Shown: in pieces, positions 34,896 to 42,696 of the stretch
How the letters are laid out: every line of letters starts with the position of its first letter
Numbering within the stretch: position 1 is the stretch's first letter
Origin: an uncultured Bacteroidales bacterium
GTDB taxonomy: Bacteria; Bacteroidota; Bacteroidia; Bacteroidales; P3
Length of the DNA: 64,000 nt
NCBI GenBank assembly: GCA_900319865.1
Contig: ONQD01000002.1
Location: 62,001 to 126,000 of the forward strand
Reading direction: 5' to 3'
Position numbers and translations under genes: made by a program
The notes under the pieces: model-generated
The model's database searches: none
Seen by the model: the letters and a program-made list of their open reading frames with translations, nothing else
What the model was told of the DNA's origin: nothing

Positions 34896-37523
34896 ATGGT
34901 TCAGCCCAATGCCACAGCCGACGCCGACCAGAAGCGCATAATAGACCTGCAGGGCGGCCGACACCTGGTGTTGGCGCCGCCGGGATGCGGGAAGACATTC
35001 ATACTGGCGGAGAGGGTGATAAAAGCCCACGCCCACGGGGTGGACTACAAGGACATGATATGCCTCACATTCACCAACCGCGCGAGCCGAGGAATGCGCG
35101 ACCGCATAAGCCAACGGACTGGCAACCCGGTGCCGCCTGACTTGTTTGTGGGCAACCTGCACCGGTTCTGTTCCAACTACCTGTTTGAGCAAAAGAAGAT
35201 ACCGCAGAACAGCGCGGTGATTGACGACATAGACGCTGAAAGCATTATCACAGCCCTGTGCCATCTGGACCCGACGGAGAACAATACGCACTACGCAAAC
35301 GATATCGTCAACCTGCAGCACGCCATAAGCCAAAAAGAAGGTGGGATGCCCGAGCGACTGATAGTGCATGCCGACCAGTTGGAAGATGCCGACAGCGGGC
35401 AATGGAAAACAAAGGCGGCATTTGCGCGGTCGTATGCCAAATACAAGGAAACAGACAGCCTGTTAGACTTCGAAGACCTGTTGGAGAAAGCCTATTTCTT
35501 TGCCCAGCAGGATGCGGAACGGCACCGTTACAGCTGGATAGAGGTGGACGAGGTGCAGGACCTGAGTTTCCTGCAACTGGCCATTATAGACCTATTTGCC
35601 ACCGAGGATGCGACCATTGTCTTTCTGGGCGACGACCAGCAGGCCATATTCTCGTTTGTGGGAGCCAAACTGGAAGCATTGCAGCAACTGAAAGCTCAAT
35701 GCAGCCCCAATATACACCGCCTGGGGAAAAACCACCGCTCGCCCAAATACCTGCTGGACATTTTCAACACCTATGCCACCCACCAACTCAAAATAGATCC
35801 CGCGCTGCTGCCGGCCACCGACAACAACGCTGAGGCACAGCCACAGGATTGCTGCATATTCCGCGCCTGCCACCACTCGGTGCCACCAGGGACCAGGACA
35901 GAACGGTGTGCTATCGACGGGACTGACTGCCGAAGCTGCACACACGCGTTTGCCAACGAGTACCGACTGGCCGTCCGCCTCGCCCAACGGTATGCCGAGC
36001 TCTCGGACTCGGACCGTGTAGCCATCATCGTACCCACCAACGTCGACGCTGACAGGCTGAGCAAGGAATTTGGCAAGACACCCCACTTCAAGATATCGGG
36101 GCGCGACCTTTTCAGCACCCCAGCCGCCTGGGCACGATTGCTGTACCACCTGAAGGTGGTGCCCGAGTATGCCCTTGCCCGCAACATGATGCGGGAACTG
36201 CGCAACCGCGCCATATCGCCCACCGACCTGCTCATGTATACCGAAAGCACATATCTGCAGCAGTTCGCCTCGGTGCTCGACAACCAGGAAGTGGTGCTAT
36301 TCGACACCGAGACCACCGGCCTGGACATCTGGAACGACGACATAATCCAGATAGCGGCCATAAAGATAGACCACGGGCGATATGTGGAAGGCTCAGACTT
36401 CAACATAATAATCCAGACCGACAAAGAGATACCCACAACCGTAGGGGGACACGACAACCCGATGCTGACCGAATACCTGAACAGCGAACGGCTGGGCCGC
36501 AGAGAGGGCTTGCAGGCCTTTCTTGACTACTGCGAGGGGCGCGTGCTGATAGGCCACAATGTGGAATACGACTACAATATTCTGGACTACAACCTGCGGC
36601 GCACATTCGGCCAGGGGTTGGGGCACCGCCAGCGGTTTGACACCTTGAAACTGACCCGATTGGTAGAGCCACGCCTGCGTGTTTACAAGTTGGAGCGGCT
36701 GCTGGAAACCCTCCACCTGGAAGGCACAAACTCGCACAACGCCATAGATGACGTTAAAGCCACCCTCTCGCTGCTGACCTACTGCCGGGCGAAAGCCTCC
36801 CAATTGATACCCCTGCAGCAACAGCTGCTTTCGCAACCCAATATGCGACTACTGGCCATGCGGTTCAAGGAAATATACCTACCACTATTCCTCCACACAT
36901 ATCAACAGCAATACAGCGTGCCTCAGGCCGTGGGCACCCCCGACGCAAACGAGGTCCCCATCATGGTACAGGAGTTGGAATATGCATACAGCACATTGCG
37001 TCAGCAAGGCATAATAGAAGAGGTACCCAAATGGCAACACATAGTGGACTACCTTTCGGTAGACATGGTGGACACAAGCCTCGCCCCCACCCTGCGGCAA
37101 CAGCTTGACCTCTATCTGGCCGACCTGAACACCGTTCGCGAGTCGGACCTGTGCGACAGCAGCAGTATGCAGCGATATGGCCGAGAACGTTTCTTCATAG
37201 CGACCGCCCACAAAGCCAAGGGGTTGGAATTTGACAGCGTTATCGTGTTCAATGCAACCGAAGGAGCCTACCCCTACGCCCTCAATATACGCAAACAAGA
37301 CAAAGAACACATAGAAGAAGACGCACGGCGGTTTTATGTAGCCATTTCGCGCGCCAAAAAACGGCTATGCTTCACCTATGCCCAAAACAACAGCCGTGGG
37401 GGATGCGACGCACCATCGCCATTCCTCCGACCCATCGTATCGCAGCTAACGCATTTCTGTTTCGACCCCGAAAGCGGGAAACTCAAGTCGAGTCCACTCC
37501 TGCCGGGAAATGACGCAGAATGA
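34896..37523 (+). CDS. UvrD/Rep-type SF1 helicase with an embedded DEDDh 3'-5' exonuclease domain
   Basis: 875 residues. Helicase motif I APPGCGKT (about 27-34), motif II VDEVQDLSFLQ (about 213-223), motif III GDDQQAIFSFVG, motif IV-like NHRSPKYLL. A cysteine/histidine-rich insert lies at about 319-352 (CCIFRACHH, CAIDGTDCRSCTHAF), perhaps metal-binding. A complete DEDDh exonuclease spans about 462-625: FDTETTGLD, LIGHNVEYDYNILD and HNAIDDVKATLSLL. Helicase motifs resume with AHKAKGLEFDSVIVFNATEGAYP (about 771) and VAISRAKKRLCF. So unwinding and 3'-end trimming are combined in one chain, suggesting DNA repair or processing. It starts 16 bp after glmS and may be cotranscribed. The exonuclease sitting between helicase motifs is unusual. 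Confidence 0.85.
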   Translation: MVQPNATADADQKRIIDLQGGRHLVLAPPGCGKTFILAERVIKAHAHGVDYKDMICLTFTNRASRGMRDRISQRTGNPVPPDLFVGNLHRFCSNYLFEQKKIPQNSAVIDDIDAESIITALCHLDPTENNTHYANDIVNLQHAISQKEGGMPERLIVHADQLEDADSGQWKTKAAFARSYAKYKETDSLLDFEDLLEKAYFFAQQDAERHRYSWIEVDEVQDLSFLQLAIIDLFATEDATIVFLGDDQQAIFSFVGAKLEALQQLKAQCSPNIHRLGKNHRSPKYLLDIFNTYATHQLKIDPALLPATDNNAEAQPQDCCIFRACHHSVPPGTRTERCAIDGTDCRSCTHAFANEYRLAVRLAQRYAELSDSDRVAIIVPTNVDADRLSKEFGKTPHFKISGRDLFSTPAAWARLLYHLKVVPEYALARNMMRELRNRAISPTDLLMYTESTYLQQFASVLDNQEVVLFDTETTGLDIWNDDIIQIAAIKIDHGRYVEGSDFNIIIQTDKEIPTTVGGHDNPMLTEYLNSERLGRREGLQAFLDYCEGRVLIGHNVEYDYNILDYNLRRTFGQGLGHRQRFDTLKLTRLVEPRLRVYKLERLLETLHLEGTNSHNAIDDVKATLSLLTYCRAKASQLIPLQQQLLSQPNMRLLAMRFKEIYLPLFLHTYQQQYSVPQAVGTPDANEVPIMVQELEYAYSTLRQQGIIEEVPKWQHIVDYLSVDMVDTSLAPTLRQQLDLYLADLNTVRESDLCDSSSMQRYGRERFFIATAHKAKGLEFDSVIVFNATEGAYPYALNIRKQDKEHIEEDARRFYVAISRAKKRLCFTYAQNNSRGGCDAPSPFLRPIVSQLTHFCFDPESGKLKSSPLLPGNDAE

Positions 37524-37698
37524 AGCATTGCACGGCACGAATTTGCCCGCCAAACACCCCCTTACAAACCGCGCAGAACAACCCCTCCATCCCCAGTAAA
37601 TAGACACCCATGGGTGCCTCAAAAACAATTGACTGTGGAGGGGAAAACAATGTTGATAACTTTTTTTTTACAAAAAACCTTTTGAATAAAATAAAGTT

Positions 37699-37706
37699 GT
37701 TATACT
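37699..37706 (+). promoter_or_regulatory. -7-like box for the AT-hook protein
   Basis: TATACTTG, one base off TAnnTTTG, about 20 nt before the start codon. Confidence 0.45.
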
Positions 37707-37726
37707 TGCACAAAAATACACACACT

Positions 37727-38467
37727 ATGAATCCTCACAGAACTCACAAAAAGAACCTGATAGTCAGTTACAAAAGCCTTTCCGCCGACCTACTTGAATT
37801 GCTCAAGGAAAAATACCCCGACGGATATGTAGACTATATACAACGATTCGAGAAGCCCAATGGAGAGACCATCTTTGTGGTGCCACTCGAAACAGCCGAC
37901 ACCGTATACATGATAAAATTCGATGTCAAAATTGACACTACCTACACCGACGACGACACGGAGAAAGACTACTTCGATGAAGAAGTGGCCAAAGCCGACA
38001 GCCAATTCGCGCCTCTGCAGGAAGTGCTGGACAAAGAGGACGAGACCCAGTCGCACACCGAGCGTGTGGTGCGGCACGGCAACTACGACGACACACTGGA
38101 CGATGCCAAGAGAAGAATAACCCAGCCTCATTCGCTCAGTGCTCTGGGCGAGGAGCTGCAGGAAGCCTTCTCGGACGACATGAGCTCCGAAGACTACGAC
38201 GACTATTCGCCGGACAGCGATGAGGAGACGGATGACGATGCAGAAGAAGAATACGAGCCCACCGACGAAGAGCTGATGGATATAGACAGCGAATTGTATG
38301 CCAACGCCGAAATACCGCCTGAGGAGCTGGAACGGATGGCCAAAGAAGAGGCAGACAAGGCAGCAAAACCCAAACGCCCGGGTCGTCCCCGCAAGAATGC
38401 CGCAACACCCGCAGCTGAACCGGCAGCACCCAAAAAGAAAGGCCGTCCCCGCATCAAGAAAGATTGA
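37727..38467 (+). CDS. Acidic protein with two AT-hook motifs
   Basis: 246 residues. N-terminal domain of about 90 residues (LIVSYKSLSADLLELLKEKYPDGYVDYI, FVVPLETADTVYMIKFDVKID) is conserved in many Bacteroidales as a protein of unknown function. The middle (about 95-210) is highly acidic, rich in Asp and Glu. The C-terminus carries two AT-hook type cores, KRPGRPRKN and KKKGRPRIKK, which bind the minor groove of AT-rich DNA. A chromatin- or nucleoid-associated role is likely by inference. The start at 37727 is supported by a TATACTTG box at 37699-37706, about 20 nt upstream. A perfect terminator follows. Confidence 0.8.
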   Translation: MNPHRTHKKNLIVSYKSLSADLLELLKEKYPDGYVDYIQRFEKPNGETIFVVPLETADTVYMIKFDVKIDTTYTDDDTEKDYFDEEVAKADSQFAPLQEVLDKEDETQSHTERVVRHGNYDDTLDDAKRRITQPHSLSALGEELQEAFSDDMSSEDYDDYSPDSDEETDDDAEEEYEPTDEELMDIDSELYANAEIPPEELERMAKEEADKAAKPKRPGRPRKNAATPAAEPAAPKKKGRPRIKKD

Positions 38468-38487
38468 TAGCACACACTGACCCAATA

Positions 38488-38519
38488 AAAAGCCCCTCGA
38501 ACTATCGAAGGGCTTTTTT
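38488..38519. terminator. Rho-independent terminator after the AT-hook gene
   Basis: AAAAGCCCCTCGA and TCGAAGGGCTTTTTT form a GC-rich stem with a short loop and a T-run on the plus strand; A-run on the other side allows use by the convergent nadD transcript. Confidence 0.85.
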
Positions 38520-38557
38520 ATATCCTAGGCAGGCATACGGGCGATGACCTGCGGAAA

Positions 38558-39136
38558 TCACTTCTCATAAAAATGCATCTCGGTCAGATATTGGTAAACT
38601 GGCTCGGGCAGGAGGTATCTCACATCCTTGCCTTGACGAATCTGTTCGCGGATATAAGTGGAGGAAATATCTATCATTGGCACCTCGACCATAGTGACAT
38701 GAGGATGGGTGGACAGCTTGCAATCGGCCGAACCGGGACGCGGATAGACATAGATACGGTAATGCTCCAGAATAAACTCCCAATTGCGCCAACGGTCGAA
38801 GGTGGCCAGATTGTCCGACCCCATAATAAGGCAAAACTGCTTGTCGCGGTACTTCTCACCCAAATGGGCAAGAGTAAGCACCGTGTAGGAAGGGATGGGC
38901 AAGTGGAATTCGACATCGCAGGCACGCATGTGGTAGTTGTCGTTGACTGCAAGGCGTACCATTTCCAGACGCTGCTGGTCGGCAAGTAGTGATTTACGCT
39001 CCTTAAGCGGGTTCTGCGGCGAAACCACATACCACACCTCATCGAGGTCGCAATGGGCAAGCATCGCGTTACCTATAATCAGGTGACCTATATGTATCGG
39101 GTTGAAGGACCCGAAAAATAGACCGATTTTGCGCAT
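38558..39136 (-). CDS. nadD: Nicotinate-nucleotide adenylyltransferase
   Basis: 192 residues. Transfers AMP from ATP to nicotinate mononucleotide, giving deamido-NAD in NAD synthesis. The nucleotidyltransferase motif GLFFGSFNPIHIGHL (HxGH) is at residues 4-18, QNPLKERKSLL is the substrate loop, MGSDNLATFDRW is typical of NadD, and ISSTYIREQI (SxTxxR motif, about 155-165) closes the ATP site. I start at MRKIGLFF; the extra 12 codons upstream are unlike the family. It follows the small exported protein gene on the minus strand with a 32-bp gap and could share its promoter. Confidence 0.95.
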   Translation of the reverse strand: MRKIGLFFGSFNPIHIGHLIIGNAMLAHCDLDEVWYVVSPQNPLKERKSLLADQQRLEMVRLAVNDNYHMRACDVEFHLPIPSYTVLTLAHLGEKYRDKQFCLIMGSDNLATFDRWRNWEFILEHYRIYVYPRPGSADCKLSTHPHVTMVEVPMIDISSTYIREQIRQGKDVRYLLPEPVYQYLTEMHFYEK

Positions 39137-39168
39137 TGGAGGGCCAAACATGGCAGGAGGGGGATAAA

Positions 39169-39765
39169 TCAATAATACTTGTAGCGGCTGACAATCTGAA
39201 TGTGGCGCAATTTATTGCCCTTAAAGGTATAAATCTCGCCCACCTCGGCAGCGCCGGCAATCACTTTGAGCACATTGATTTCGGAGGTATAGGACTTGGG
39301 GTAGCTTTTGAAAATGACCTTGAAAACATCTTCTTTCGACATACCCACCTTGACGCCGTTGTCGAGCACCACGGCGGTGTCGGTAATCTTGGCGGCCACC
39401 ATCTCCAGCTTGTTGGTCCAGATGCTACGGTAGACATTGATGTTGGTGCCATCGAGGCGGCTCAGCGTATTGACGGCAACAGTCATTGTGTCATAGAAGG
39501 TCTTATACCCGCTTTCGCGGTACCACAGCAACTGGTTGCTGGTAATATAGTCCTCGACCGTTTTCCATTTACCAATGGGATAGATAGGATAGTCGGCCAG
39601 AGAGAATACGGTCATAGTATCGGCATACACCTTAACGTCCTTCACCTGATACTCGGGACGGGCATAGGCAAGCATGCGAACAGCCTTGGCACGCGAACTG
39701 ACACGCTGGGCATTGACAGACACAACTGACAATAGCAGAACAGCTAACAAGAGGGTTTTCTTCAT
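39169..39765 (-). CDS. Exported protein of unknown function
   Basis: 198 residues from MKKTLLLAVLLLSVVSVNAQ, a signal peptide with cleavage after NAQ. The mature protein is mixed alpha/beta (VKDVKVYADTMTVFSLADYPIYPIG, AAKITDTAVVLDNGVKVGMSKEDVFKVIF). The second part (LDNGVKVGMSKEDVFK, GEIYTFKGNKLRHIQIVSRY) recalls small periplasmic domains that sense or scaffold (SmpA/BamE-like pattern GMSKEDVxK), but I cannot assign it. The start at 39765 gives a leader of about 20 nt from the promoter; an ATG four codons earlier (39777) is possible. Confidence 0.65.
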   Translation of the reverse strand: MKKTLLLAVLLLSVVSVNAQRVSSRAKAVRMLAYARPEYQVKDVKVYADTMTVFSLADYPIYPIGKWKTVEDYITSNQLLWYRESGYKTFYDTMTVAVNTLSRLDGTNINVYRSIWTNKLEMVAAKITDTAVVLDNGVKVGMSKEDVFKVIFKSYPKSYTSEINVLKVIAGAAEVGEIYTFKGNKLRHIQIVSRYKYY

Positions 39766-39788
39766 ATCTGTGTTCATAATTTGCGATG

Positions 39789-39796
39789 CAAAAATA
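39789..39796 (-). promoter_or_regulatory. -7 promoter box for the exported protein and nadD
   Basis: TATTTTTG on the minus strand, 24 nt before the ATG at 39765. Confidence 0.7.
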
Positions 39797-40550
39797 CACA
39801 ATTTTTGCGATATAACGAAATAAATCTGTTTTTATTATTCTAACAATCTCATTTTTATTGGCTGCCCAATGCATACCTATCACCATTACGGTATTATTTC
39901 GGGGTGCGTGGCCGCTTCCGCAATGCCAACTTGAAGCCTCCACCCTCCCAATGTCTTGAAAGGAAATAGGTCACCTGGCCTCTTTCTTGTTTCTTTATCT
40001 TTCTAGGCATTTTTTAGTCCCAACCGATTAATTAGAAACAATCTAAACAATAAGTTTTTTGCTGGTTTTCCACGTTGATGACTATCTCTTATCTCAAGCC
40101 TTCTCTATACTATTGCAATTGTTACATCTACCAATTGGGCTTCTGCCTATTCTTTTCCAGCTTCCTTCTCCCTTTATGCCGAACAAACTCGTTTATAAAT
40201 TAGTTTTCAGCCCCACGGTGAAGAAGAGCCAAAGAAAAGGTGAGGAACGGCTTAACAGTAAGCGAAGCCGGAATTGACGGAAAAGGTGAATGGGGTGAAA
40301 GCGGATTGATGGCTAACAGTGAGAGGATGAATGCGATGAAGAGAGGGGATGGTTGAGGTGGATAGAGGGGATGGATGAAGTGAATAGAGGGGATGGCTGC
40401 GATGGATAAAGGGGATGGCTGCAATAGATGGTGGGAAACGGCAGAACGGGTGTCGAGAGGATAGTGTTTGCAATAGGAAGAAAAAAGGTGGGAGCGGGAT
40501 GGGGGACGAGAGGAAAAATAGGGTTTTCAAACAAGAGTGAGGAGTGTAAA
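39797..40550. other. Intergenic region without a gene
   Basis: About 750 bp. T-rich, low-information DNA to about 40200, then purine-rich plus strand containing the 22-bp tandem repeat at 40321-40430. Short ORFs on both strands have compositions set by the repeat and no family resemblance. Confidence 0.6.
40321..40430. repeat. 22-bp tandem repeat, five units
   Basis: Units near GAGGGGATGGCTGCGATGGA plus TA start at 40321, 40343, 40365, 40387 and 40409. Period 22 is not a multiple of three, and the first unit is the most diverged. No spacers, so not a CRISPR. Confidence 0.85.
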
Positions 40551-40583
40551 AAAAGGTGCCCCGGCAAAGCCGAAGCACCTTTA
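40551..40583 (-). terminator. Terminator after the Omp28/T9SS cargo gene
   Basis: On the minus strand AAAGGTGC and GCACCTTTTTTT close a GC-rich stem around a small loop, just beyond the stop at 40607. Confidence 0.85.
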
Positions 40584-40606
40584 TTATGAAGTACTGCTTA
40601 CAGAAA

Positions 40607-42469
40607 TTAGCGGACAACGGAGATGCGGTGAGAAGCAACGCCCTTGTCGGTGCGGATGGTAACCATGTACATACCGGTAGCCATATCCTGCATGTTGACA
40701 ATGAGATTCTCGCTGTTGACGTTGTTGTTGGTGTAGACTTCCTGACCCATGGGGTTGTAAACGCGGACCTCGTTGATTACGCTACCAGCCTCGATGTTGA
40801 TGTAGTCGGTGGCGGGGTTGGGATAAACGTTAAGGCTAACTTCGTTGGCCTCTCCGATTCCCACATAGGGAGCGTTGAGGTTGGCGGTGGTGGCAGCCTG
40901 CATCACAGCGCAGTCGTTAGGATCGCTCGAGTTGTAATTGCTGATGATAGCAACCACGCGGCAGCGCCAAGCTTTGAGGTTGGCGGGCAGAGTGCCGGAG
41001 ACATTGTAAGTGTAGGTGCCGTCGGCGTTGACAGTGAGGGGATCACCCCAAGTGTCGGTGAGGGTAGCGCGGCAAGCATTGAAGTGCATATAGTTGCCGG
41101 TGGCGCCGCTCTGAGTTGTAACGTTGCTGTCTTCGAGAACCATGAGGGTGAGGCGGGTGTTGGCATTCCAAACCTCATTGGTGAAACGACCGGTAACGGT
41201 ACCGCTGAAAGCACGGGTATCGGGGTTGTAGTTCAGGTTGTCGAGGTTGAGAGTGACAAAGCTGGGGAGAGAATTGACCTCGGTGAGGTACTGGGAAATA
41301 GTGCTAACATCGCCAACACCAGTGACGGGGCCGGGTTCGGCGGGATCGCCATGATAACGGTCAACCATCATAGCGGGAGCATAGGAGCTGTTGTCGTTAT
41401 AGAAGAACATGTAGGCTTCGTTGGCGGGGCAGGTGAGAGCGTCGGTGTAGAAACCAGCGTGGTGGCACACCCAGATGGTGTTGACAGAAGTATTTTCAAG
41501 AGCAGAATGGATGCGATCGTGACCAGCAGGGCAGTATTGGCAAACAGCGGTGGTGAAGTTTTCGAGGACAGAAGTACGGGTGACAGTCGTAGCGGGATCA
41601 TAAGCGATAGTGCTTGCGCTCAAAGTATTGAATTCGGGGGTAGGATCGGTGACACCGTTGGGGTTGGAGACGGTGACAGTGATTTCATAGTTACCGGCAG
41701 CGTCGGTGAAGAAGGGGACATCGTGGGTGAAGTTGTAGGTGCCGTTAGACTGGATATTGATACCAGAGATGGTAGTGGCAATGGGAGTACCGCCATTGAC
41801 ACTGTAGGTCAGGTCAAAGCTGGTGAGGTCCTGAACACCCATGTTCTTCACAGTACCGGTGATGTCAAGGTTGTTATTGATAGCAGCATAGCTGGGGAGA
41901 GCGAAGGAGACGAGGTCCACATCGTTCTGAGCAGGAATATAAACCTTGAAGTTGTCGCAAACGATGAAGTTCATGTCGTTGGAGTTCTGGATAACGGCGA
42001 TATAGATAGTCTGGCCGATGAAAGCATCCAAAGAACCACGATATTTCTCGAAAGAGGCAGTTGCGGCAGGAACGTTGATGATTGTGGTGGTGAATGCAGC
42101 ACGGCTTTCGCGGTCGGTAGTGGAAACCTTCACCATGAAACCATCAGGATAAGCCGCTTCGTAGCAGGCAGCTTCCAGTTCAAAAAAGTAACCGCTGTCG
42201 GGTACAGTGAAAGAATCGGTGATTAGCCAACGGTCGGCTACACCTGCGGGATCAAACCAAGAAGCGCTGACCACAGCAGGAGCAGGATTACCAAGGGATT
42301 GGTTGACCACCCAAGCATCGCGCTGATACTCATTGTGGCTGATGTTGTTATCGTTGAACATCGTCCACGTGGTAGGAATACCATCTGAAAAACCTTCAGA
42401 CCAAAGAACCTGGGCACTCAGTGTAGATGCCAAAAGGCAAGCCACTAAAACCAATAAAACTTTTTTCAT
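40607..42469 (-). CDS. Secreted Omp28-related protein with choice-of-anchor J domain and T9SS sorting domain
   Basis: 620 residues. Signal peptide MKKVLLVLVACLLASTLSAQ. Residues about 20-175 look like a choice-of-anchor J/cleaved adhesin domain (WSEGFSDGIPTTWTMFND, DRWLITDSFTVPD). Residues about 180-285 form a CARDB-like Ig domain. Residues about 295-500 match the Omp28 region: VLENFTTAVCQYCPAGHDRI with a thioredoxin-like CxxC. The last 80 residues are a type A T9SS tail (NVYPNPATDYINIEAG, VRVYNPMGQEVY, MATGMYMVTIRTDKG). The product is therefore a probable surface or secreted protein handled by the T9SS. Codon use is strongly biased, fitting high expression. Has its own promoter and terminator. 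Confidence 0.85.
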   Translation of the reverse strand: MKKVLLVLVACLLASTLSAQVLWSEGFSDGIPTTWTMFNDNNISHNEYQRDAWVVNQSLGNPAPAVVSASWFDPAGVADRWLITDSFTVPDSGYFFELEAACYEAAYPDGFMVKVSTTDRESRAAFTTTIINVPAATASFEKYRGSLDAFIGQTIYIAVIQNSNDMNFIVCDNFKVYIPAQNDVDLVSFALPSYAAINNNLDITGTVKNMGVQDLTSFDLTYSVNGGTPIATTISGINIQSNGTYNFTHDVPFFTDAAGNYEITVTVSNPNGVTDPTPEFNTLSASTIAYDPATTVTRTSVLENFTTAVCQYCPAGHDRIHSALENTSVNTIWVCHHAGFYTDALTCPANEAYMFFYNDNSSYAPAMMVDRYHGDPAEPGPVTGVGDVSTISQYLTEVNSLPSFVTLNLDNLNYNPDTRAFSGTVTGRFTNEVWNANTRLTLMVLEDSNVTTQSGATGNYMHFNACRATLTDTWGDPLTVNADGTYTYNVSGTLPANLKAWRCRVVAIISNYNSSDPNDCAVMQAATTANLNAPYVGIGEANEVSLNVYPNPATDYINIEAGSVINEVRVYNPMGQEVYTNNNVNSENLIVNMQDMATGMYMVTIRTDKGVASHRISVVR

Positions 42470-42533
42470 AAGATGTTGTAATTTAGATTAATAATAATAT
42501 AATTTGTTAGACTTTTCTGTTTTCAATAACATG

Positions 42534-42541
42534 CAAAAATA
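42534..42541 (-). promoter_or_regulatory. -7 promoter box for the Omp28/T9SS cargo gene
   Basis: TATTTTTG on the minus strand, 65 nt before the ATG at 42469. Confidence 0.7.
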
Positions 42542-42603
42542 CACATTTTTTTCTAATTGTTGGATGAAAAAGTGTTTTTTTCTGTCAATTAACATTTTTT
42601 TCG

Positions 42604-42611
42604 TATCTTTG
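42604..42611 (+). promoter_or_regulatory. -7 promoter box for tex
   Basis: TATCTTTG, about 85 nt before the ATG at 42697. Confidence 0.75.
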
Positions 42612-42696
42612 CACTCGTTATTGCGCACATGATAAATAGGTTTATCTGTGGCATATCAATAAGAAAAGTATATCATAATAGTAAATGGTCACCCAT

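Noticed and set aside
40252-40701. 149-codon minus-strand ORF rich in Ser, Pro and His
   Set aside because: Produced by the 22-bp tandem repeat, whose period would shift the frame between units.
40556-42226. Plus-strand 556-codon ORF
   Set aside because: Mirror of the Omp28/T9SS cargo gene on the minus strand; its length reflects biased codon use.
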